Shown piece by piece: positions 11,301 to 19,620 of a DNA stretch of 64,000 nucleotides. The notes under the pieces are model-generated. The model was not told the origin of the DNA. It searched no databases and was given only the letters and a program-made list of their open reading frames with translations. Source of the stretch: Symbiodinium natans (Eukaryota > Sar > Dinophyceae > Suessiales > Symbiodiniaceae); the NCBI GenBank assembly GCA_905221605.1, contig CAJNDS010002621.1:186001-250000 (forward strand), read 5' to 3'. The number at the start of each line of letters is the position of its first letter. Within the stretch, counting starts at the first letter, position 1. Made by a program: the position numbers and the translations under genes.

Positions 11301-12060
11301 GACCGGAAAAGGACCCAAGAGGACAGCCCCTTTCCGCCCCCCACCCCCCCCCAACCACCAGAAAACCCAGCCAACGAAATAATGAATAATGCGACCCCTT
11401 GATTCTCGGGGGGGTCTCTTCATCAGATCCTCGGATTATGAAAGTACGGCACTTTTAATAAGGAGTTTAAATGCCCATGTGCATGGGCAGACATTTGCTG
11501 GCCATATCTTGTAGATCTGCACATCCGAAATTCGTCCCTTAACCTGAATTCCCGAAAACCCTCAGCAAGCCACCGCGACCTGATAAAATCCAAACCCAAC
11601 TCCATAAGTCGTAAACACCCTAAACCCTCAACCCTAGGCCTTAAACCCTTGGCCTTAAACCCCAAACCCTAAACCCTAAACCCTAAACCCTAAACCCTAA
11701 ACCCTGGCTCTGAAGCTTCTGTTTCAGGTGCCTTCTCCTCACCTTCCATCGCGCGCTCCAACGAAGCAGCACGAACTGCTCCCCACTCCGCAGTCGATTT
11801 CCTTCAGGGCTCCGGGTTCCCTGAACCCTAAACCCTAAACCCGAAACCCTAAACCCTAAACCCTGCCCTGAAAAATTCCTAGGCCACCTATACCCTACCC
11901 CCTATAAACCCGAAACCCAGCAGACCCTAAATTCCCCATGGCCTAGAAACCCTAACCCCTTAGGGTTTCGGATTTTGGGTGTTGGGTTTAGGGTTTCGGA
12001 AACCCTAAACCCTAAACCCTAAACCCTAAACCCTAAACCCTAAACCCTAAACCCCCAAAT
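8306..12060. other. Gene-free region dominated by telomere-type arrays
   Basis: CCCTAAA arrays are at 8,308-8,388, 9,026-9,130, 10,076-10,130, 11,070-11,197 (18 units), 11,660-11,705 and 12,000-12,055. TTTAGGG arrays, some with TTTGGGG or TTTCGGG units, are at 8,477-8,545, 9,206-9,330, 9,545-9,700, 9,846-9,988 and 10,204-10,267. Fillers of 70-100 bp between a CCCTAAA and a TTTAGGG array (8,389-8,476; 10,131-10,203) are GC-rich with one open frame each. 10,608-10,770 holds pieces of family M5. 10,800-11,070 is unique, AT-richer sequence with no convincing reading frame. Confidence 0.7.
11070..11197. repeat. Interstitial telomere-type array (CCCTAAA)18
   Basis: One of the longest perfect arrays in the window, about 18 CCCTAAA units with no variant. 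It is bounded on both sides by unique DNA. Confidence 0.95.
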
Positions 12061-12063
12061 TCC

Positions 12064-12180
12064 TAGGACCCAGAGGAGGCCCTCATTCCCGTCTTTAGGG
12101 CCTGGGTTCCCTTCTAAGCCCCTTTAAACCACCAAGGGCACCGGCACCCTTTTCACTCCTGGGTTACTCTTGGGTCTAGA
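12064..12180. repeat. MITE-like element, family M5
   Basis: Begins AGGACCCAGAGGAGGCCC and ends GGGTTACTCTTGGGTCTAGA, an imperfect inverted repeat. Internal AAGCCCCTTTAAACCA is shared with copies at 5,023-5,150 and 18,185-18,299 and partial copies near 1,945, 10,608, 18,378 and 50,862. Non-coding. Confidence 0.7.
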
Positions 12181-12188
12181 CTGATATT

Positions 12189-12309
12189 ATGAAGTAGGGT
12201 ATATATTTCTGTTTTTGGTGAGTGTATATGAGGCTCCTTTTTAATATTGGTGAGTGTATGTACCGGGTGTCCTTTCGGGGGTACAAAAAATGTAAGCCCT
12301 GCTTCATAT
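12189..12309. repeat. MITE-like element, family M6 (copy 1)
   Basis: A 121 bp element with ends ATGAAGTAGGGTATATATTT and TGTAAGCCCTGCTTCAT in inverted orientation. The middle contains TTGGTGAGTGTAT twice. A sister copy at 14,446-14,568 aligns throughout. Confidence 0.8.
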
Positions 12310-13037
12310 GGTGACAAAATCTTGAACCCTGATTCGTTCGATGTAGGGCTTTGGGGTTTTCAATTTTGCCTAGGGTTTAGGGTTTTGGGTTTTGGTTTTG
12401 GGTTTTACCTAGGGTTTAGGGGTTTGGGTTTTGTGTTTTGGTTTTGGGTTTTACCTAGGGTTTAGGGTTTTGGGTTTTGGTTTTGGGTTTTACCTTGGGT
12501 TTTGGGTTTTGGGTTTTGGTTTTGGGTTTACCTAGGGTTTAGGGTTTTGGGTTTTGGTTTTAGGTCTTACCTAGGGTTTAGGGTGCAAGGTGTAGTGTTT
12601 AGGGTTTGGGGGACGGGGGCCAATATTTGAAGGGCTCACCAAACCCGGGACAGGGGGCTTAGGGTTTAGGGTTTAGGGTTATGTGTGCTGCACCTTACGA
12701 AGCGGGATTGGCAGATGACCCGAAGCCCCCCGAACCCTAAACCCTACAGTAGCAAACCCCGCCAAAGGTAGAAAATTTCTCCTTAAACATGAAACCTTAC
12801 ACCCTGGACCCCAAACCCGAAGCCCTAAACCCTAGCCACCGAACCGGACTGTCTGGGTCCACAGAGTCAGTTCTCAATAGTAAGGTCCCTTTTCGGGGTA
12901 ATCATCCTATATAAGAGGGGCCGCCTAAAAACAAGGACCCAAAAAGGGACCATATTTTCGAGAAGTGACCACATGAAACAGGCTTGTATGGCTGTTATTG
13001 GTCGGTGTATCAAGATTTTCTTAAATACTGGTGAGTG

Positions 13038-13133
13038 TAATATAGGGGTCGGAATCATTACAAATAGTATTCCCTTAGGGTCCCCGTATACATATGCTAC
13101 AATAGCCCCCAAGCCCCTATTGTAATGATTAAG
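13038..13133. repeat. MITE-like element, family M7 (copy 1)
   Basis: Starts TAATATAGGGGTCGGAAT and ends CCCCTATTGTAATGATTA, an imperfect inverted repeat, with GTATTCCCTTAGGGTCCC inside. Copies are at 17,009-17,112 and 38,978-39,105. Confidence 0.7.
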
Positions 13134-13138
13134 CACTC

Positions 13139-13252
13139 TATATGGGGTTTACGAAAATAGGGGACCCCCAAAAAAAGACCCCAAAATAGTAGGATTTCCT
13201 TAAAATAAGGACCCCAATAAGGTACCCCTATTTTCGTAAACCCCCCATACAT
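13139..13252. repeat. MITE-like palindrome, family M8 (copy 1)
   Basis: Left TATGGGGTTTACGAAAATAG and right CTATTTTCGTAAACCCCCCATA are inverted repeats of about 21 bp around an A/C-rich core. A related, more diverged copy is at about 29,029-29,153. Confidence 0.75.
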
Positions 13253-14445
13253 TAGACTCATAAGCCGTCCTTGTTGGGACGTGGTTTGTTATATCCTGAC
13301 CCACGCTGGATGCCTCGGCCTGCAGCAACTAGGGTTTAGGGTTTAGGGTTTAGGGTTTAGGGTTTAGGGTTTAGGGTTTAAGGCTTAGGGTTTAGGGTTT
13401 AGGGTTTAAGGTTTAGGGTTTAGGGTTTAGGGTTTAGGGTCTAGGGTCTAGGGTCTAGGGTTTAGGGTTTCGGGTTTACGACGTGATGCGGGCATGCCCG
13501 TAGCAAGCGCCCCCCACTTCACATCAACACGCGCCTCCAGGCTGGCTCTTTGATGGCATCAGGCCGCGGGATGGTGTGTTTATATAGGTTTAGGGTTTAG
13601 GGTTTAGGGTTTAGGTTTAGGGTTTAGGGTTTAGGGTTTAGGGTTTAGGGTTTAGGGTACTTAGTTTAGTAGCTGAGTGAGTACACACCTTGCACTTGTT
13701 GGGATACTATAGCCCCCTATAAAATGAAAGTGTACACTTTCTTGGGGGTTATGAACCCAGCAACCAAGTAGGTATGTATGCCTTCTTTGTCATGGGAAGG
13801 CTTGTTGGGTTTAGGGCTCAGGGTCCAGGGTTTAGGGTTTAGGGCTTAGGATTCAGGGTTTAGGGTTTAGGGTTTAGGGTTTAGGGTTCAGGGTTTGGTT
13901 CAGGGCTTAGGCCTAACCCCTACCTCCATCCTTAGACCCAAAAGGCTCACCTTTTTCAACGTTTTTCAACAAAAACAAAAGCTCAGCTAATCAGTTATGA
14001 GGGGGAGGGCGGCATGTGTAGCTAGGGTTTGACATGCGGTTCTAAGAACAGGTCGAGTGAAGGTCGTGTGTGAAGCAGTGTCCTTCAAAGTGAGTAGTCG
14101 GTTCTCTTCTAAGCCAATGTGAAAACGGGCTGCTGCTGTTGTCCTGCTTCGAAACTTGGGGGGCCTGAAACGGGGAGCGAGGGGGAATCGGGGCACGGGC
14201 CACAGGTTGTGCTTTTTTTGTCTCTCCATGTGTGATCTCAGCCCTGATATTCCCCCAGCCCTATGCGAAACCTTACACCCTAGACCCTGAATGCTAAGCC
14301 CTGAACCCTAACCTAAACCCTAAACCCCAAACCCTAAACCCTAAACCCTAAACCGTGAAAGCAGGTGAACACTCGGTGAGTGCTGCACAGCTTGCCTCTT
14401 GACAAGAAAGAGCTACAGAACAAAACCACCCTGGCCCCGAATATC

Positions 14446-14568
14446 ATGCGAAGCAGGGTTTATGTTTCTGTTTTTGGTGAGTGTATATAAGGTTCCTTTT
14501 TAAAATTGGTGAGTGTATATGCCTGGTGTCCTTTTGGGGGTACAAGAAATATATACCCTACTTCATAT
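14446..14568. repeat. MITE-like element, family M6 (copy 2)
   Basis: Ends ATGCGAAGCAGGGTTTAT and ATATACCCTACTTCAT, with the same two TTGGTGAGTGTAT boxes as copy 1. It is followed by a short tandem repeat of TATCTCCATTATAGCTTGTTGCT-like units to about 14,715. Confidence 0.8.
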
Positions 14569-14817
14569 ATCTCCATTATAGCTCGTTGCTGTTTATATAA
14601 TATCTCCATTATAGCTTGTTGCTCTTGCATAATATCTCTATTATAGCATCTTGCTCTTTATGTAATATCTCTAGTATAGATTGTTACAATATCTCTATTC
14701 TAGCTTGTTGCTGTTTGTATACTGGGACAATGCGTATCAAAGAGATGAGGAAAAGGGGGTCGTTCTCTCTCATAACCCGAAGCCCTAAACCATAAACCTG
14801 AAAGGAAGGTTTTCTTC
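14569..14817. repeat. Tandem repeat of about 35-40 bp units (ATCTC-ATTATAG-TTGTTGCT)
   Basis: Four to five diverged units containing AATATCTC, ATTATAG and TTGTTGCT lie between 14,568 and 14,720. Unique sequence follows. No gene. Confidence 0.55.
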
Positions 14818-14971
14818 TAAGGGTAGTCATATGGGCCGTCAGTATTGTCCCTTATGTTCTTGAAAAAAGGTTCTGAACTGTGGGCCCGTAGGTTGCATGT
14901 GGCACACTAGGGGCATATAAGGGGTCCCCTTTCAAGGGCCCGTACTTAGCGACCATGGAACGACCCTAAGA
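14818..14971. repeat. MITE-like element, family M3 (copy 5)
   Basis: Starts AAGGGTAGTCATATGGGCC and ends CCATGGAACGACCCT, with the family core GGTTCTGAACTGTGGGCCC and GGGGCATATAAGGGGTCCCC. No telomere-type insert, so it serves as a reference for the interrupted copy at 23,557. Confidence 0.7.
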
Positions 14972-15776
14972 TCTTTTTCTTAAGGCATGCGGGTTTTCTC
15001 TCAGTCTTAAACCCTAAACCCTGAACCCTAAACCCTAAACCCTAAACCCTAAACGATGCACCCTTAGAGTTTCTTTCATGAAGCCACACCAGCAGGGTTG
15101 AGGGTCTAGGGTTGGGCCTTGGCGAGTTGCAGCGTAATCGGGCGGTAGGCCCAGAGCTCGGCGGTGTATGTGTGTGGGTAACTAGGGTTTAGGGTCTAGG
15201 GGTTTGGGTTCAGGCTTCAGGCTTCAGGGCTCAGGGTTTAGGGTTCAGGGTTTAGGGTTCAGGGTTTAGGGTTTAGGGTTTGTCAGTAGACTTCTTGTCG
15301 GAACCCCCCCCCGCCCCGCGCCAAGAATCTTAATTTGCAGAGCTCTCACTCTTGTGCAGGGCCATGGAACACGGTCAAGATGAGAAACGCATCTTCGCAA
15401 CCTGTTACCCATACCTCACCGCAGTCCCTGCACCCAAAGCCTTACACCCTAAGCCCTGAACCCTAAATCCTAAGCCCTGAACCCTAAATCCTAAGCCCTG
15501 AACCCTAAATCCTAAGCCCTGAACCCGAAAAAACTAAGCCCCCTGAGCCCTAAGCCCTAAGCCCTATAAGCCCTGAACCCTAAACCCAAAACATCCTCAA
15601 GTCAACGCCCAGGACAGCAGGCCTCTTGGCAGCAGGGTTTGAAGACAGCCACGTCTTTTTAGGGGCACCTCGGGGTTGAGGTTTTAGGATTAGGGTTTAG
15701 GGTTTAGGGTTTAGGGTTTAGGGTTTAAAGAGTTTAGGGCTTAGGATTTGGGTTCAGGGTTTATAGACTGGGTCTT

Positions 15777-15873
15777 GGAGTACTATACTTTAATACTTTT
15801 TTTGGTTCTGGGTTCCTATTATAGCTACTTATACCTAAAAAGCATATACTTTTTTCCAGGGTCTACTCCAAAG
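15777..15873. repeat. MITE-like element, family M11 (uninterrupted copy)
   Basis: Left GGAGTACTATACTTTAATA and right TCCAGGGTCTACTCCAAAG carry the terminal similarity. The core TTGGTTCTGGGTTCCTAT and ATAGCTACTTATACC is shared with 36,345-36,480. A third relative is at about 30,925-31,058. Confidence 0.65.
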
Positions 15874-16492
15874 CTAAGTAGAGTTTAGGGCTTAGCGTTC
15901 GGGTACCTAAAACCCTAAACCTGTTGGCAGGTCCAGTTTCAGATTGGCTTCAGAGCTTGGGAAGAATGGCGATGCCCCTCTCAAGCGAACCGTCTTGGTT
16001 GAAGCAGCGTGTCCTGATGATGGTGATCGTTATTCTTATACTTGTCGTAGGAGGCGATGATGACGATACAAGTGGTGGCCTGGGGCCTGTCCATGGATTA
16101 ATTACTACTAGTTGCTTAAGATCCCCCCCAACAGTACAACACAATAATCCGAACATTTCCCTTACAAGGAAGAGTATCTTTCTTGGGGGAGTTCTTGAGT
16201 TTTGACGCTAAACCCTAAACCCTAAACCCTAACCCGAAACCCTATAAGCCCTAAGTAGAATTGCGGTTGCCTCCGTATCTGGAGACTTTGCAAGGTCCCT
16301 GAACTTTGATGAGGGCACCCAGGTTGGGTCCTGCACTTGGTTTAGATTTGTTCTCTTTGCGGGGTTTGGGGCTTATAGGGTTTAGGGCTTAGGGCTTAGG
16401 GTTTAGGGTCGACAGTTCAGGACTTAGGGCACTACTTTGGAATTCCTGGGTTTTGGGTGGTTCTTGCCCACACTCCGGGATTCTCTTAGCCC

Positions 16493-16729
16493 TACTTGGA
16501 AGCTCTTTTGACTTAGTATTTCTACTTAGTATCCCCCCAGAAGCCCTCTCATCATCTTCATGAACCCACCTCACTTACCCTACACCCTACACCCTAATCA
16601 CTAAACCCTGAACCCTGAACCCTGAACCCTGAACCCTGAACCCTGAACCCTGAACCCTAAACCCTAAACCCTAAACCCTAAACCCTAAACCCTAAACCCT
16701 ACTTACTATGTCAAAAGGGCTTTCAAGTG
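16493..16729. repeat. MITE-like element, family M4, split by a telomere-type array
   Basis: The ends TACTTGGAAGCTCTTTTGAC and GTCAAAAGGGCTTTCAAGT are inverted repeats. The copy follows the reverse complement of the intact copy at 29,803-29,920 up to CACCTCACTTACCC. About 120 bp of CCCTGAA and CCCTAAA heptamers (roughly 16,577-16,700) then intervene before ACTTACTATGTCAAAAG resumes. Confidence 0.85.
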
Positions 16730-16756
16730 AACACACCAAACTTGGTCCTAAACCCA

Positions 16757-16936
16757 ATGGGAGGTTCATGGTACTTTTTGACCAATAGGGTTTATGGTTT
16801 GGGGTTTAGGGTTTACTTGAAGGTTCATGGTAGTTACTAATGACCAACTGCAACTGTACTTATAACCAATTATGAGCCCCTTAAGTGCCCTAGTATGGGT
16901 ACATGTGCAGTTATGAGTACAGCTATAATTGGTTAG
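16757..16936. repeat. MITE-like element, family M1, interrupted and right-truncated
   Basis: GGAGGTTCATGGTAC appears twice, at 16,760 and about 16,822, separated by degenerate TTTAGGG. The body (CTGCAACTGTACTTATAACC, TTAAGTGCCCTAG, CTATAATTGGTTAG) then runs into a TTTAGGG array where the right terminal repeat should be. Confidence 0.65.
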
Positions 16937-17008
16937 GGTTTAGGGTTTAGGGTTTAGGGTTTAGTGTTTAGGGTTTAGGGTTTAGGGTTTAGGGTTTAGG
17001 GTTTAGGG

Positions 17009-17112
17009 TAATATAGGGGCCGGAATAAGTACTCATAGTATTCCCTTGTGGTCCCTATATACTTCTACGGTAATAACCTGCGAACCCCTATTCAAATTAT
17101 TAAGGCCCCTAT
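17009..17112. repeat. MITE-like element, family M7 (copy 2)
   Basis: TAATATAGGGGCCGGAATAAG at the left directly abuts a TTTAGGG array. The right part CCCCTATTCAAATTATTAAGG matches the other copies. Confidence 0.65.
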
Positions 17113-18184
17113 AGTAAATTGATCCAAATTGTCCCTGGAGGGCTTCAACAAGGCTTGAATTTACTTAAACAAGGCTTCAAAAGCCTGCGATGCTTTCGTC
17201 CGAAAGCTTTGGTTCAAAACTTTCGCCCACAACTTTCGTTCACACTTTCGTTCAAACTTTCCTCCCCAAATCAGCCCTAAACCCTAATCCCTAAACCCTA
17301 AACCCTAAACCCTTAGAACCATTTGTTCGTGCTGGTAGGCTGCCCATAAGAAATGGATAGGCGGCTTGGTGATCATAAGCTACGGCAATAGGTGGGCCTA
17401 GGGCTTAGGGCTTAGGGCTTAGGGTTTAGGGTTTAGGGTTTAGGGTTTAGGGTTTAGGGTTTAGGGTTTAGGGTTTAGGGGGTTGAGGGTTAAGATGTGA
17501 GGGTTTAGAGCTTTAAAGCGCTGAGGAGGCTGAGGCTTGAGGCTTTGCTTACTAGGTTGAGGGAGTTTTGAGGGGGAATTCTTGTCGGGAGACCCTCCTG
17601 GCCACCTGAGATCCAAAGCCCAGGGGGTTTGCGGGATTGTGGAGGGGTCTTGGCGCTCAGGAAGCTTGAAAAGGGGGTTTAGGGTTTAGGGTTTAGGGTT
17701 TCGGGTTTAGAGGTTAGGGTTTAGAGTAGTTTGGCCACCCTTCACATCCTGCCGGAGGCTCCAAGGACAACGCGCGCAGGGTTGGACGATTGCGCGCAAT
17801 GGAACAGTAGCCCTTAAAGTTTAATCCGAGCATCAGTTTAATTAATACCCCCATATTTAAAGAAATTTTTTTTGGCCGGAAGCCCGCCGGAAGACTACTT
17901 TCCATTAGGGTGGATTTCGTATGGGACAAACCCCCCACATTTAAAGGAATTTTTTTTGGGGGGGTTCAAAAATCTGTCGGCAGGCTTCTTGTTTTGCTTG
18001 CGGAGATGCGGAGCTACAGCACCTCAGGGATCTGCAGCCTATTGTTTTTAATAGAGAATCAATGCAGGGCCATGGTCCAATTATTGCGGAACCCTGCCTT
18101 CCTTATTTTGGGGGGGGGGGGCCCCCCACCAATTAAACAGAAGCTCGGATTAGGGTTTAGGGTTTAGGGTTTAACCCCTAAACC

Positions 18185-18299
18185 AGGACCCCGGAGTAGG
18201 GGGGCCTTATTCCCTTTTTAGACTCGAAGTTCCCTTGAAAAGCCCCTTTAAACCACTATGGGCAACCCGTTTTACCCCTAGCTTACTCTTGGGTCTAGT
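18185..18299. repeat. MITE-like element, family M5
   Basis: Starts AGGACCCCGGAGTAGG and ends GCTTACTCTTGGGTCTAGT, with AAGCCCCTTTAAACCACTA inside. A half element with the same right end (GGTTACTCTTGGGTC) lies at 18,378-18,418, directly after a CCCTAAA array. Confidence 0.65.
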
Positions 18300-19570
18300 A
18301 TCCCTAAACCCTAAACCCTAAACCCTAAACCCTAAACCCTAAACCCTAAACCCTGAACCCTAAACCCTAAACCCTAAGAACCCCAGGCCCTTTTTTATTC
18401 CTAGGTTACTCTTGGGTCGGGCAGTAGAACCTCGGTAGTGCACCCATGCCCATGCTGTGGGTCACACCGACCCAACCCTAGTTTAGAGGGTTTAGGGTTT
18501 AGGGTTTGGGGTTTGGGGTTTGGGGTTTAGGGTTTAGGGTTTGGGGTTTAGGGTTTGGGGTTTGGGGTTTGGGGTTTGGGGTTTAGATTTTCGAGCATAG
18601 GGTTTGGGGTATAGGAGTTTAGCATTTAGGGCTTGGCCAGGATGCATGAGAAGTGCAGCAGCCTTCACGATATTCAGGCCATTTTGGTGTTCGGGATTTG
18701 GGGTTGAGCTTTGTTGCAGGGGGGGTTGAGGGTTTATGGTACCCTTCTGTCTTTTTTATAGACTCCTTGTCTTTATCATAGAGGCTACAAGAATTGGTCC
18801 ATGAGTTTGGATCAAGCAACAGCCCTAAACCCTAAGCCCTAAAACCCAGCGCATGCAGGGTTCAGGGTTTAGGGTTTAGGGCTAGGGTTTAGGGTCTCAG
18901 GGGCCATGACGAATGTCGAAGGAAGCTGCCAACCAGCGACTCCTAGGTTTAGGGAGGGTGCTGGGCTTTGGGGTTTAGGATGCAAAGTTCAGGATTTCGG
19001 GCCTAAACCCTAAACCCTAAACCCTAAACCCTAAACCCTAAACCCTAAACCCTAAACCCGTTGGCAGAGGGCGCTGTGATGTTCTCGAGGCGAGTTGAGG
19101 ATTGGCTGTGTAGGCTCAGTGGGGTTTAGGGTTGGCATCTGGGTTCGGGGTTTAGGGCATCAGGATACTGTACTAGACCCTAAACCCTAGACCCTAGACC
19201 CTAAGCCCTAAGCCCTACTGGTTTCGCGGTTTCGTGGTTTTTGGGCTTCCCCTGACATCACTGCAACCAAAGTTTCGAGATGTATGCTCTGGCTTGGCAG
19301 CCTGCAGTCCTTGGGTTTAGGCTGCATAGGGCTTAGGCTGGCAGATGACTTGAAAGTATGTAATGCTTAAATACCTAAGTAGTACACAAAAGAAATTAAT
19401 CTCTATATATATATATATATGTATATGCTTAATTATAATATTAGAATAGTATATCCGTGTATTTTCACATTAGATTTAGATCCTGCCCAGCTGCTTGCAT
19501 GATTAGGGACAATACCGCCTAACATTCGGATCGGGTACCATAGCCAAACCCACGAACATCGAGGTCCTAG

Positions 19571-19580
19571 TCTAGGTTCA
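19571..19580 (+). promoter_or_regulatory. Putative spliced-leader trans-splice acceptor of gene A
   Basis: Sequence similarity between gene A and genes B and C starts exactly after the AG at 19,575 (TCTAG|GTTCACTTCG here, ACAG|GTTCATTTCG there). It continues into the start codon 46 bp further on, while the DNA upstream is unrelated. That is what a trans-splice acceptor defining the mature 5' end would give. Inference only. Confidence 0.45.
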
Positions 19581-19620
19581 CTTCGTGCACAAGGTCACCC
19601 AAGCCAGGGCGCAAGACACC

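Larger units (their letters stand above)
12310..14445. other. Gene-free: TTTTGGG-type repeats, arrays and MITEs
   Basis: 12,359-12,610 is a G/T-rich repeat built on TTTTGGG and CCTAGGGTTTAGGG, with period-like recurrence of GTTTTACCTAGGG. Elements M7 (13,038-13,133) and M8 (13,139-13,252) are adjacent. TTTAGGG arrays occupy 13,330-13,477, 13,586-13,660 and 13,800-13,905. 13,980-14,230 is unique and carries an 80-codon minus-strand frame with no recognisable motif, which I do not accept as a gene. 14,310-14,355 is a CCCTAAA run. Confidence 0.65.
14972..19575. other. Gene-free region upstream of gene A
   Basis: Arrays: CCCTAAA at 15,000-15,055, 18,300-18,379 and 19,005-19,060; CCCTGAACCCTAAATCCTAAG higher-order units at 15,440-15,540; TTTAGGG at 15,180-15,282, 15,680-15,730, 16,937-17,008, 17,398-17,480 and, with TTTGGGG, 18,488-18,590. 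MITEs M11, M4, M1, M7 and M5 are listed separately. 15,924-16,205 has a 93-codon frame with an acidic DDDD run and no other support. 17,710-18,150 is mostly unique with two T-rich palindromic arms (GGAATTTTTTTTGG). 19,340-19,570 is an AT-richer unique stretch with a (TA) microsatellite at 19,404-19,420, the likely promoter-side flank of gene A. Confidence 0.65.

Noticed and set aside
15924-16205. A 93-codon plus-strand frame with a hydrophobic stretch and DDDD
   Set aside because: No family resemblance, an equally open frame on the minus strand, and it is surrounded by arrays; most likely chance.
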